Source of the DNA: Caballeronia novacaledonica
GTDB taxonomy: Bacteria > Pseudomonadota > Gammaproteobacteria > Burkholderiales > Burkholderiaceae
Length of the DNA: 64,000 nucleotides
Assembly (NCBI RefSeq): GCF_900258035.1
Contig: NZ_OGTP01000006.1
Span: 1 to 64,000, forward strand
Reading direction: 5' to 3'
The notes beneath the pieces were generated by a model, which was given only the letters and a program-made list of their open reading frames with translations, did no database searches and had not been told where the DNA came from. A program made the position numbers and the translations under genes. Positions 36,166 to 44,426 of the stretch are shown piece by piece. Position 1 is the stretch's first letter, and each line of letters begins with the position of its first letter.

Positions 36166-36810
36166 ATGGTCAGACGAACCAAGGAAGAAGCGCAGGCGAC
36201 GCGCAATCGCGTTCTCGACGCGGCCGAGCGCGTCTTCTATGAGAAAGGCGTGTCGCGCACGACGCTCGCGGATATCGCGCAGGCGGCGGGCGTGACGCGC
36301 GGCGCGATCTACTGGCACTTCGCCAACAAGGGCGATCTCTTCAACGCGATGTTCGACCGCAGCCTGCTGCCGCTCGACGAGCTCATCGAAACCACGCTCG
36401 ACGGCAAGGAAGAAGACCCGCTCACGCGCCTTCGGGAGCTTTTCGTCTGGTGCATGCGCAACATCACGACCGACGAGCAACGCCGGCGCATCTTCGACAT
36501 CCTCTTCATGAAGTGCGAGTTCGTCGAGGAAATGGGACCGGTGCGCGAGCGGCATCAGAACAACATGCGCGACGGCATGGAGCGCATCGAGCGCGCGCTG
36601 CGCAACGCCGTCGAAAAGAAGCAGCTTCCGGCGACGCTCGACACGCGCCGCGCCACGACCATGCTCCACTGCCTCTTCACCGGCATCCTGCACGATTCGC
36701 TGATGCTGCCGGACCTCGTGCATCCGGAGCGCGACGCCGAAGCGCTCATCGATGCGTGCTTCGACGCCTTGCGTTGCAGTCCGTCGCTGCTCTTAGCGGC
36801 CGGCGCCTGA
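36166..36810 (+). CDS. bpeR: TetR-family efflux repressor, BpeR/AcrR-like
   Basis: A 214-residue one-component regulator. The N-terminal MVRRTKEEAQATRNRVLDAA and helix-turn-helix TLADIAQAAGVTRGAIYWHF (about residues 31-50) are typical of AcrR, TtgR and BpeR. The C-terminal domain would bind drugs and release the operator at 35995-36018, derepressing bpeAB-oprB. The last 18 bp overlap the end of the convergent hydrolase gene. Confidence 0.9.
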   Translation: MVRRTKEEAQATRNRVLDAAERVFYEKGVSRTTLADIAQAAGVTRGAIYWHFANKGDLFNAMFDRSLLPLDELIETTLDGKEEDPLTRLRELFVWCMRNITTDEQRRRIFDILFMKCEFVEEMGPVRERHQNNMRDGMERIERALRNAVEKKQLPATLDTRRATTMLHCLFTGILHDSLMLPDLVHPERDAEALIDACFDALRCSPSLLLAAGA

Positions 36811-37425
36811 ATTCGCGGCGCGCGCCCGCTGGTTCGACGCGTAGATGTTGTCGCGCGCGGGCGGTTCGCCGGTTTGCAGCGCCTCGATCCAGTCGTCCGT
36901 GCCGAGCACGGCGGCGAAACGCGACTGCATAACCACCGTGAAGACGCGGTGGATCTCTTCCGCACTCGCCCGCCCCGCGCTGTTTTCGTAGGGCACGGCG
37001 CCCGTCGCATCCACGAGAAACTCCACCGCGAGACCGGCGTGCACCGCGTGCCTGACGGTGGAATCGTCGCAATTGTGCGTCATGTAGCCCGCGATCACGA
37101 TCGTGTCGATGTCGTGCGCCGTCAGCCAGTCGGCGAGATCGGTGCCGGCGAATGCGCTCGGCAGCGATTTCTCGACGTAATGCGCGCGCGGCCGCGACGC
37201 GACCGTTTCGTGCAGTTCGGCCATCGCTGAGCCGCGCGCGAAGACCGGCGCGGTCGGCGGCGCGAAATTCTGCACGACGACGACCGGCACGCCGTGCTTC
37301 TCGGCGGCATCCATCGCGCGCGCGATATTCGCGAGCGACACCTTCACATCGGGATATTCGATCAACAGGTTGCCGTCGACGTACTCGTTCTGCACATCGA
37401 TGACGATCAGGGCGCGGCGCGGCAT
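36793..37425 (-). CDS. Isochorismatase-family cysteine hydrolase
   Basis: A 210-residue hydrolase. The triad is Asp 10 (LIVIDVQNEY), Lys 86 (VEKSLPSAF) and Cys 119 (GYMTHNCDDSTVRHA). The family includes nicotinamidases, N-carbamoylsarcosine amidases and ureidoacrylate hydrolases; the substrate here is unknown. Start ATG 37425 follows AAGGAGCTGACC; ten upstream in-frame residues are discarded. It is divergent from a GlxA-type regulator 129 bp away, which may control it. Confidence 0.87.
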   Translation of the reverse strand: MPRRALIVIDVQNEYVDGNLLIEYPDVKVSLANIARAMDAAEKHGVPVVVVQNFAPPTAPVFARGSAMAELHETVASRPRAHYVEKSLPSAFAGTDLADWLTAHDIDTIVIAGYMTHNCDDSTVRHAVHAGLAVEFLVDATGAVPYENSAGRASAEEIHRVFTVVMQSRFAAVLGTDDWIEALQTGEPPARDNIYASNQRARAANSGAGR

Positions 37426-37554
37426 GGTCAGCTCCTTCGTGGATGATCGGAGCATTGTCGCCGCGCACGCACGGCGTCAAGAAGTGGCCCGATCGCCAAC
37501 TTTCATCGGAATCGGGCCAAAATGCACGGATTGGATGTTTTGTTGGAGCCGCCC

Positions 37555-38511
37555 ATGACCCGTCATTCGATCGCAGTCGTCGCATTCGACCGCATCAGCC
37601 CGTTTCATCTCGCGGTGCCGTGCATCGTGTTCGGCGAGGAGCGCGGGGGAATCGGCGTGCCGTCGTTCGACTTCCGCGTGTGCGCCGCCGAGCCGCACGC
37701 GCTCGCGACATCCGCCGGCTTCACGATCGCGGCCCGGCATGCGCTCGACGCCCTCGCTGACGCCGACGTGATCGTCGTGCCCTCGTGGCGCGATCCGGAC
37801 GAGACGCCGCCCGATGCGCTGCTCGACGCGCTTCGCGCGGCGCACGCACGCGGCGCGCATGTCGTCGGGCTGTGCCTCGGCTCGTACGTGCTCGCGGCGG
37901 CGGGACTGCTCGACGGCCGCGCGGCCACGACGCACTGGGCGTGGGCCGACGATTTCGCGCGCCGATATCCGCGCGTGCGGCTCGATCCGAACGTGCTCTA
38001 TATCGACGACGAAAACATCACGACCTCCGCCGGCACCGCGGCCGGACTCGATTGCTGTCTGCACGTGGTGCGCAAGCTGGCGGGCTCGCACGCGGCGAAT
38101 CAGGTCGCGCGGCGGCTCGTCGTGCCGCCGCATCGGCAGGGCTCGCAGGCGCAGTTCATCGACGAGCCGATTCCCGAGCGCCACAACGGCGAAAAGCTCG
38201 CCGGACTGCTCGACTGGCTGCGCGCCAACCTGCAAACGGATCATTCACTCGATGCGCTCGCCGCGCGCATGGCGATGAGCCGCCGCAACTTCACGCGGCG
38301 CTTTCGGGAAACGACGGGGGCGACGGTCGGCGCGTGGCTCGTCGGACAGCGCGTCGCGCTCGCGCAGCGCCTGCTCGAAGACACGGATCTGCCGATCGAT
38401 CGCATCGCGGAACAAAGCGGCTTTCGCACCGGCGCGACGCTGCGCCAGCAGTTCGCGCAGACGCTGAAGACGTCGCCGTCGGCTTATCGAAGGGCGTTTC
38501 GCGGCGCCTAG
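37555..38511 (+). CDS. GlxA-type AraC-family transcriptional regulator
   Basis: A 318-residue regulator with an N-terminal DJ-1/PfpI-like domain (VVGLCLGSYVLAAAGLLDGR, the nucleophile-elbow region with a cysteine) and a C-terminal AraC domain with two helix-turn-helices (SLDALAARMAMSRRNFTRRF and PIDRIAEQSGFRTGATLRQQF). Start ATG 37555 has GGAG eight bases upstream; the longer frame from 37522 lacks support. It probably activates the divergent isochorismatase-like gene in response to an unknown amide or amine. Confidence 0.88.
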   Translation: MTRHSIAVVAFDRISPFHLAVPCIVFGEERGGIGVPSFDFRVCAAEPHALATSAGFTIAARHALDALADADVIVVPSWRDPDETPPDALLDALRAAHARGAHVVGLCLGSYVLAAAGLLDGRAATTHWAWADDFARRYPRVRLDPNVLYIDDENITTSAGTAAGLDCCLHVVRKLAGSHAANQVARRLVVPPHRQGSQAQFIDEPIPERHNGEKLAGLLDWLRANLQTDHSLDALAARMAMSRRNFTRRFRETTGATVGAWLVGQRVALAQRLLEDTDLPIDRIAEQSGFRTGATLRQQFAQTLKTSPSAYRRAFRGA

Positions 38512-38514
38512 CCC

Positions 38515-39306
38515 TCACTGCAGCCCGACGTGCTGCGCCAAATACGCGAACAGCGCGACGCACACGAGCATTGCCGCCCACGCCCAGACGGGCAAGCCGA
38601 GCGGATGCGGATCGTGCGAATGATCGCGCTCGGGATGCCCGAAGCCGTGCCCGTGCAGACGATGCCGCAGCACGCCGCTCGCGTGGGCATCCGCCGACGG
38701 CGCGCGCATCGCGCCCGAGCGACGCGAGAACGCCGCGGACATCGCGCTCGGCCGCAGGAACACGTGCCGGCGCTCGGCGCGATCGCCCGCCGCGCGCATC
38801 GACGGCAAGCCGTGTTTCGCGCGCACCACTTCGCAGAATTCGGCGAAGAATTCGTCGGCGCCTTCGCGCAACGCGTTTTCGATCTGGCGAGCGGGCAGAC
38901 CGGCGAGCGGTCCCGATACCGTCGCCCAGACCGTGTATTCGATCCACGTCGCGCCGCCGTCGTCGTCCGGATTCAACGCGACCGCGATCTGCCCGCGCAA
39001 CGAGCCCACGCCCTCGCCGCGCGCCTTGAAGCTCAGCGTGCGGGCGTAGACGGCATCGTCGGATCCGGTCGTTTCGCCTTCCGCGTGCGCCGCCTGCCGC
39101 GTGCGTCCGGCGGCGTGCGCGCGGATCTCGTAGCGCGCCCGCAACGCGCCGAGCGGCACGATCAGCGTGAGGACATACTCGCCGCCGGGCGTGCGCGTGA
39201 ACGATTCGCAATTGTCGAGGCTCGCGCGCAAGAGCGCGAGATCGCTCAACGCCTCCCGGACATGCGCCGGGTCGAGCGGAACGCACAAGGCATCGGTGAC
39301 TTCCAT
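38515..39306 (-). CDS. CoxG-like SRPBCC protein with His-rich neck and C-terminal membrane anchor
   Basis: A 263-residue protein. Residues 1-155 form a SRPBCC/CoxG-like lipid- or ligand-binding fold (NCESFTRTPGGEYVLTLIVPLGALRARYEI, then WIEYTVWATVSGPLAGLPARQIENAL). A basic linker follows, then a histidine-rich stretch near 215-238, and a hydrophobic segment (VWAWAAMLVCVALFAYLA) that should anchor it in the membrane. No CO dehydrogenase genes are nearby, so a CoxG role in CODH maturation is unlikely here. ATG 39306 was chosen; five upstream codons are possible. It is convergent with the GlxA regulator, 3 bp apart. Confidence 0.72.
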   Translation of the reverse strand: MEVTDALCVPLDPAHVREALSDLALLRASLDNCESFTRTPGGEYVLTLIVPLGALRARYEIRAHAAGRTRQAAHAEGETTGSDDAVYARTLSFKARGEGVGSLRGQIAVALNPDDDGGATWIEYTVWATVSGPLAGLPARQIENALREGADEFFAEFCEVVRAKHGLPSMRAAGDRAERRHVFLRPSAMSAAFSRRSGAMRAPSADAHASGVLRHRLHGHGFGHPERDHSHDPHPLGLPVWAWAAMLVCVALFAYLAQHVGLQ

Positions 39307-39380
39307 TCGAGCCTCCGGCAAAAGGATCGCATGCGTCCGTTATGGCTGAGCGGGGTTGCGGTGTCTGTTCGGATGCGCGC

Positions 39381-39758
39381 CTACGACGTTTCGTCGATGC
39401 GATCGACGCGCGAACCGTAAAACGCGAGATAGCCCTTGATTTTCACGGCGGCGTCGAGCGGCGATTCGTAGCTCCACGCGGCGTTTTCCACCGGGCCATC
39501 TTCGGTCAGCAGGTGATAGTGCGTGGCCGGGCCCTTGATCGGGCAATGCGTGGTGTGGATGGAGCGCTCCAGACGCGCCATGTTCACGTCGGCGCGCGGG
39601 AAGTAGTGCACTTTTTCCGTACCCGGCTCGATGAGCGTGAGGGACGCGTGCGTATCGGCGTAAGTCACGCCCTGATGGATCACGCGGCAGCGCCGGCCAT
39701 TCAGCGTGATCTCGATGTGATGCGCCGCCTGGTGCCCGTCGTTCAGTTCCGTGCCCAT
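39381..39758 (-). CDS. DUF427 domain protein
   Basis: A 125-residue soluble protein of the DUF427 family, recognised by YFPRADVNMARLERSIHTTHCPIKGPATHYHL followed by WSYESPLDAAVKIKGYLAFYGSRVDRID. The His/Cys-containing CPIKG loop is the conserved centre. The function is not established. ATG 39758 is chosen; 18 further codons upstream run into the terminator region and are unlikely. It stands alone, with the terminator of the next gene just upstream. Confidence 0.85.
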   Translation of the reverse strand: MGTELNDGHQAAHHIEITLNGRRCRVIHQGVTYADTHASLTLIEPGTEKVHYFPRADVNMARLERSIHTTHCPIKGPATHYHLLTEDGPVENAAWSYESPLDAAVKIKGYLAFYGSRVDRIDETS

Positions 39759-39794
39759 CGTGCTGCCCCTCCCGCGTGAGAACCGACATCCCAA

Positions 39795-39828
39795 GAAAAA
39801 GCCACGTGTCATCGAGACGACCGTGGCT
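39795..39828 (-). terminator. Rho-independent terminator downstream of the secreted protein/htrA unit
   Basis: On the minus strand AGCCACG (39828-39822) pairs with CGTGGCT (39806-39800), and a T-rich run TTTTCTT follows. It lies about 75 bp after the stop at 39904 and would end transcription coming from htrA and the small secreted gene. Confidence 0.8.
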
Positions 39829-39903
39829 TAATTATGAGACAAACTTCCGATGCTGCGTGAGCGCTTTCGATGCCCCGGGCGTATGTCCCTTCGACGCTCG
39901 CGG

Positions 39904-40386
39904 CTACTGAATGTTCCAGTGGAACGCCGCCTTGGCCTTGCCGGGTCCGGCGACCGTCACCGCCTGCTTTTTCTCCTGATCCTTGTACTTCGCGTAGACC
40001 GTGTAGCTGCCCGGCGGCAGCTTGACGAGCATATACGGTCCCATCGACTCGGTGGAGAGCGCCTCGGCGCCCTTGCCGTCGACGACGCGCACGTGCACGC
40101 CCGAAAGGTAGTCGGCGGTCGGGCCCGTAAAGCGCAGCGACAACGGCCAGTGCGCCTGTTCGCGCAACAATGCGCGCGATTCGTCGAGTCCCACGCCGCC
40201 CGACGTGTAGGAGACGTCGCCCTGCTGCTGAATTTGCGGCAGGCCGCCTCCGTTGGTGTTGCCGGCGCTCGAGTTGTCGGTGGTCGTGCCGCCGGTCGTC
40301 TGCGCCCAGGCGCCGCCCGCCATGCCTGCGCTCATCGCCGCAACGAGAACTGCGACGGCCAGCTTGCCCGTGGTCTTGCTCGTCAT
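39904..40386 (-). CDS. Secreted protein with carboxypeptidase-regulatory-like fold
   Basis: A 160-residue exported protein. The signal peptide is cut near residue 29 (GGAWA-QT). A low-complexity Thr/Asn/Gly linker (30-50) comes first. The C-terminal 80 residues look like a small beta-sandwich (MGPYMLVKLPPGSYTVYAKYKDQEKKQAVTV), resembling carboxypeptidase regulatory-like domains. The function is unknown. It lies 136 bp downstream of htrA in the same direction, before a terminator, so it may share the envelope-stress control proposed for htrA. Confidence 0.75.
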   Translation of the reverse strand: MTSKTTGKLAVAVLVAAMSAGMAGGAWAQTTGGTTTDNSSAGNTNGGGLPQIQQQGDVSYTSGGVGLDESRALLREQAHWPLSLRFTGPTADYLSGVHVRVVDGKGAEALSTESMGPYMLVKLPPGSYTVYAKYKDQEKKQAVTVAGPGKAKAAFHWNIQ

Positions 40387-40522
40387 GTTTCCGCTCCTTT
40401 ATCCGATGCCGCCGCGCCCGCGAGCCGGCGGCGTCACGCCCGATGCGCCGGTTTCGCGCGATGGGGCACCAGGGAACCGTGGAGCATGGTTCGTGCCCGC
40501 ATCGCGCAGCGCGGCGAAGGCG

Positions 40523-42025
40523 TCAGCCGAGATCGACGGGAACGAAGATCTGCGCGTCGTCGCGCTGGATCAAGAGCGCGATGCTGTCGCCCGCGCGCTG
40601 AACCATCGCCTTCAGTTGCTGCACCGACGTGACCGGCTGGCCGTTCACGGCGAGAATCACGTCGCCCGGCTGGATGCCCGCGCTCGCCGCCGCGCCGTTC
40701 GACTGCTGCACGAGCAGGCCGCGCGCGAGCGAATCGTTTTGCCTCTCTTCCGGCGTGAGCGGGCGCACCGCGACGCCGAGCCGCGCGTCCTGCGCCGACG
40801 CGCCGTCGCCGCCGCCCGTGTTCGCGCTCGCGGTTTTCGCGTCCTTCAACGCGCCGATCGTCACGGAGAGATCCTTCGCGCTCTTGTCGCGCCACACCGT
40901 CACTTTCGCGGACGTGCCCGGCGCGAGACCCGCCACCTGCGACGGCAGCGAAGTCGAATCCGCCACCGGCACGCCGTTCAGCGCGGTGATCACGTCGCCC
41001 GGCTGCAGGCCCGCCTTCGCGGCCGGTCCGCCCGGCTCGACCGAGCTCACGAGCGCGCCTTGCGGCGACTTCATGCCGAACGAATTCGCGAGCGTCTGGT
41101 TCATGCCCTGCACCGTCACGCCGAGACGGCCGCGATCGACGTGACCCGTCTTGATGAGCGCGTCCTTTACCTTGATCGCCTCATTGATCGGGATAGCGAA
41201 CGAAAGGCCCTGGAAGCCGCCCGTCTGCGAATAGATCATCGAGTTGATGCCGATCACTTCGCCTTGCAGATTGAAGAGCGGGCCGCCCGAGTTGCCCGGA
41301 TTCACCGGCACGTCGGTCTGGATGAACGGCGTGTAGTTTTCGTTGGGCAGCGCGCGCGACTTCGCGCTGATGATGCCCGAGGTCACGGTGTTGTCGAAGC
41401 CATAAGGCGAGCCGATCGCGACGACCCACTGGCCGACCTTGCTGCCGTTGGGGTCGCCGATCTTCACCGTCGGCAAGTCCTTCGCATCGATCTTCAGCAC
41501 GGCGACATCCGACTGCTTGTCGGCGCCGATCACCTTCGCGCGATATTCGCGCTTGTCCGTGAGCTTCACGGTGACGATGTTGGCGTTATCGACGACGTGC
41601 GCGTTCGTCAGAATGTAGCCGTCGCTGCTCACGATGAAACCCGAACCGAGCCCTTCGCTCGGCCGATCCGCGCCGGGGCCGCCATCGCCGCCGCCGAAGC
41701 CCGGCATGCCGCCGAAGCGCTTGAAGAACTGGTAGAAGGGATCGTCCGGATCCATCGGCACCTGATTCTGGCTGCGTCGATTCGACGTCTGCTTCACCAC
41801 GTGCTTCGCGCTGATGTTCACCACGGCGGGCCCATAGGTCTCGACGAGACCGGAAAAGTCAGGAATGCCTGTTTTCGCAGCGGCTTCGGCGGGCATCAAG
41901 GCCGCTTGCGCGGGCGCGATGACCTGCGGCGCCGGGACGTTGTTGTGTCCAGCCACATAACCCGCCGACAAGGCAACGGCAACGGCCGCCGCGACGGCGC
42001 TGCGGGTGAGGATCTTCGCTTTCAT
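40523..42025 (-). CDS. htrA: Periplasmic Do/HtrA-family serine protease (DegP/MucD)
   Basis: A 500-residue periplasmic protease and chaperone for misfolded envelope proteins. It has an N-terminal signal segment (about 1-25) and the catalytic triad His 143 (LTNAHVV), Asp 173 (SDVAVLKID) and Ser 246 (GNSGGPL). Two PDZ domains follow (about 285-375 and 410-495). A glycine-rich stretch lies at 105-120. It is next to a two-component system. A CTTAA-N6-CTTAA box 75 bp before its ATG matches the one before the response regulator, so phosphorelay control is likely. Burkholderia HtrA is a known stress-growth factor. Confidence 0.93.
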   Translation of the reverse strand: MKAKILTRSAVAAAVAVALSAGYVAGHNNVPAPQVIAPAQAALMPAEAAAKTGIPDFSGLVETYGPAVVNISAKHVVKQTSNRRSQNQVPMDPDDPFYQFFKRFGGMPGFGGGDGGPGADRPSEGLGSGFIVSSDGYILTNAHVVDNANIVTVKLTDKREYRAKVIGADKQSDVAVLKIDAKDLPTVKIGDPNGSKVGQWVVAIGSPYGFDNTVTSGIISAKSRALPNENYTPFIQTDVPVNPGNSGGPLFNLQGEVIGINSMIYSQTGGFQGLSFAIPINEAIKVKDALIKTGHVDRGRLGVTVQGMNQTLANSFGMKSPQGALVSSVEPGGPAAKAGLQPGDVITALNGVPVADSTSLPSQVAGLAPGTSAKVTVWRDKSAKDLSVTIGALKDAKTASANTGGGDGASAQDARLGVAVRPLTPEERQNDSLARGLLVQQSNGAAASAGIQPGDVILAVNGQPVTSVQQLKAMVQRAGDSIALLIQRDDAQIFVPVDLG

Positions 42026-42099
42026 CGTGTGTGCTCCTGACGGGATGCGATGCGCTCTGGGGTTCGCGCGATTCGATGAACGAAGATTACGGGGCGTCG

Positions 42100-42116
42100 C
42101 TTAAATGCTTCTTAAA
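42100..42116 (-). promoter_or_regulatory. CTTAA direct-repeat box upstream of htrA
   Basis: CTTAAATGCTTCTTAAA is a pair of CTTAA repeats 11 bp apart, the PmrA/QseB response-regulator pattern. Its near end is 75 bp from the htrA start. The same pattern and distance occur before the response regulator gene (44261-44276). Confidence 0.68.
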
Positions 42117-42221
42117 TGTTGAAAGTCGCGCGGAATACGCGATGCGAAAAGGGCCGCCCAGCGTTGGAACATGCAGCCGAAAGGCAAGCGCCCAAACGCA
42201 CCGGCTTCGGCGCTTCGCTCA

Positions 42222-43523
42222 TTACAGACTGATGCTGACTGAAAGGCCTCCGCTCGCTGCTTCGGCAAGCGCGACGCGAGCGCCGTGCTGATCCGCGATG
42301 CGCTTGACGATCGCAAGGCCGAGTCCGCTGCCCGCGACGTCCGTGCGCGCGCGATTGGCGCCACCGCCCACGCGATAGAACCGGTCGAACACGCGGTCGC
42401 GCTCTTCGGCCGGAATGCCCGGCCCGCTATCCGCGATCTCGACCACGGGCCGGCCATTTTTCACTGTGAGCGTGATGTCCACCCGCCCGCCTTTCGGCGT
42501 GTATTTCGTCGCGTTGTCGATGAGATTGTTGAACATCACGCGCAGCGCATCCGCATCGCCCTTCACGGTCGCCGGCTCGCTCGCCTCGATGCCGAGATCG
42601 ACGCCGCGCGCCTGCGCGACCAGCACATAACCGCGCACGCAGCTTTCGAGCAGCGCGCTCAGATCGACTTGTGTCTCGACGCCCTTGCCGTCCGGCTCCG
42701 ACCGCGCGAGCGCGAGCAATTGTTCGGCGAGCCGCGTGGCGCGCGCGATGCCTTCATGCAGATCCGCGAGCGCCTCGCGGCGCGTCTCGTCGTCCTGTGC
42801 GCGCGCGACGAGTTGCGCCTGAATCTGCACCGCCGCGAGCGGCGTGCGCAGTTCGTGCGCGGCATCGGCGACGAAGGCCTTTTGCGTATCGAGCGCAGCC
42901 GAGAGCCGCGAAAGCAGCGCATTCAACGCGCGCACGACCGGCCGCACTTCCTGCGGCAGACGTTGATCGGAGAGCGGATCGAGCGCTTCGGGATGACGCG
43001 TGTCGAGCGCGCGCGTCACGCGCTGCAAGGGCGCGAGGCCCAGCCCGACGATCACCCAGGTCGCGAGCCCGAGCAGCGGCAGCAGCAGCACGAGCGGCCA
43101 CAGCGTGCGCCACGCGACGCCCGCCGCGACGCGATTGCGGATCGACAGCGGCTGCGCGAGCTGCACGACGTTGTCGCCGACGATCGCGCTATACACGCGC
43201 CATTCGCCGCGCGGCGTGGATTCGGTGGAAAAGCCCAGTTCGGCGTGCGGCGCGAGCGGCACGCGTGGATGCGAGAAGTACATCAGCGCGCCGTTGCGGT
43301 TCCATATCTGGATGACGACGCCTTCGTCGCTCTCGCTGCGCGAACTCAGCACCGACGAAAACGGCTCCGACGGCAGCGCGGCCGCGATTTGCTGCAACTG
43401 ATAATCGAAGAGTTCGTTGGCTTCCGCGAGCGCCTGCCGATAGATGAGCCATCCCGCGAAACCCACGCCGACGATCACGAGCGCGAGCAGCCAGATCAGC
43501 AATTGCCGGCGGATAGACCGCAT
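42222..43523 (-). CDS. Sensor histidine kinase (QseC/PmrB type)
   Basis: A 433-residue inner-membrane kinase. Membrane spans are at about 9-28 and 139-162, enclosing a periplasmic sensor domain of about 110 residues. The phosphorylated His 223 is in AHELRTPLA. N box NNLIDNATKYTPKGG, D box DSGPGIP and G box GSGLGLAIV follow. Its start overlaps the response regulator stop by one base, so the pair is coupled. In Burkholderia cenocepacia a pair in the same setting next to htrA has been called EsaRS, from memory. The signal is unknown. Confidence 0.93.
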   Translation of the reverse strand: MRSIRRQLLIWLLALVIVGVGFAGWLIYRQALAEANELFDYQLQQIAAALPSEPFSSVLSSRSESDEGVVIQIWNRNGALMYFSHPRVPLAPHAELGFSTESTPRGEWRVYSAIVGDNVVQLAQPLSIRNRVAAGVAWRTLWPLVLLLPLLGLATWVIVGLGLAPLQRVTRALDTRHPEALDPLSDQRLPQEVRPVVRALNALLSRLSAALDTQKAFVADAAHELRTPLAAVQIQAQLVARAQDDETRREALADLHEGIARATRLAEQLLALARSEPDGKGVETQVDLSALLESCVRGYVLVAQARGVDLGIEASEPATVKGDADALRVMFNNLIDNATKYTPKGGRVDITLTVKNGRPVVEIADSGPGIPAEERDRVFDRFYRVGGGANRARTDVAGSGLGLAIVKRIADQHGARVALAEAASGGLSVSISL

Positions 43524-44185
43524 CAGGCGTCCTTCGCGACCATGTAGCCGAGGCCACGCACGTTGCGGATGAGATCGGCGCCGAGCTTCTTTCTCAGCGA
43601 ATGGATATACACCTCGACCGTATTGCTGCCGATTTCTTCGCCCCAGCCGTAGATTTTTTCTTCGAGCTGGCTTTTCGACAGCACCGCGCCGGGCCGCGCC
43701 ATCAGCGCTTCGAGCAGTGCGAATTCGCGCGCCGAGAGCGACACGGGCGCGCCCGCGAGCGTCACCTGATGACCGACCGGATCGAGCGTCAGTTCACCGT
43801 GCCGCACGAGCGATTCGCCCCGCCCCGCGTGCCGGCGGATGAGCGCACGCATGCGCGCGCCGAGCTCGTCGAGATCGAAGGGCTTGACGAGGTAATCGTC
43901 GGCGCCGGCGTCGAGCCCTTTCACGCGATCCGCAATGGCGTCGCGCGCCGTGACGATCAGCACCGGCAGCGAGTTGGCGCGCGCGCGCAACGTCTTCAGC
44001 ACGTCGAGGCCGTCGCGTTTGGGCAGCCCGAGATCGAGCAGCATCAGGTCGTAAGACTCGCCCGCGACCGCCGTGAGCGCCGCCTCGCCGTCCTGCACCC
44101 AGTCGACGGCGAAACCGTCCGCGCGCAGCGCCTTGCGCACGCCTTCGGCAATCATCCGGTCATCTTCGACAAGCAGGATTCGCAT
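43523..44185 (-). CDS. OmpR-family response regulator (QseB/PmrA type)
   Basis: A 220-residue DNA-binding response regulator. The receiver has acidic residues Asp 8 and Asp 9, phospho-acceptor Asp 51 and Lys 101 (LVKPFDLDEL). A winged-helix trans_reg_C domain spans about 125-218. Its closest relatives are QseB and PmrA, which recognise CTTAA-N6-CTTAA repeats. Such repeats are present upstream of this gene and of htrA, suggesting autoregulation and control of the protease. Its gene is divergent from dacB. Confidence 0.94.
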   Translation of the reverse strand: MRILLVEDDRMIAEGVRKALRADGFAVDWVQDGEAALTAVAGESYDLMLLDLGLPKRDGLDVLKTLRARANSLPVLIVTARDAIADRVKGLDAGADDYLVKPFDLDELGARMRALIRRHAGRGESLVRHGELTLDPVGHQVTLAGAPVSLSAREFALLEALMARPGAVLSKSQLEEKIYGWGEEIGSNTVEVYIHSLRKKLGADLIRNVRGLGYMVAKDA

Positions 44186-44233
44186 GGCACAGTTCAGTTC
44201 GTAGTTGCATGGGCGGCCTCGAAGCCGCGACTC

Positions 44234-44276
44234 ATTGTAGCCGTGCGTGCTCGCCGCAGGCTTAAACGGGACTTAA
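44234..44276 (-). promoter_or_regulatory. Response-regulator promoter with CTTAA direct repeats
   Basis: CTTAAACGGGACTTAAC (44261-44277) has two CTTAA repeats 11 bp apart. On the minus strand a good -10, TACAAT (44239-44234), lies 21 bp downstream. The box therefore sits where an activator of this family replaces a -35. The region is shared with the divergent dacB. Confidence 0.7.
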
Positions 44277-44426
44277 CGTCGCGGATCGTCCGCTTTCGGA
44301 GGACATCGACTGTAGCGATCGATTTTCCCGCCGTACGATTTCCGCAAGCCAGCTTGTCTACAATAGCCGCTTCCCGCGCGGCCCCGCGCGCCGCCAGCCA
44401 TTCAGCCCCAAGAACAACGCTCGTCC

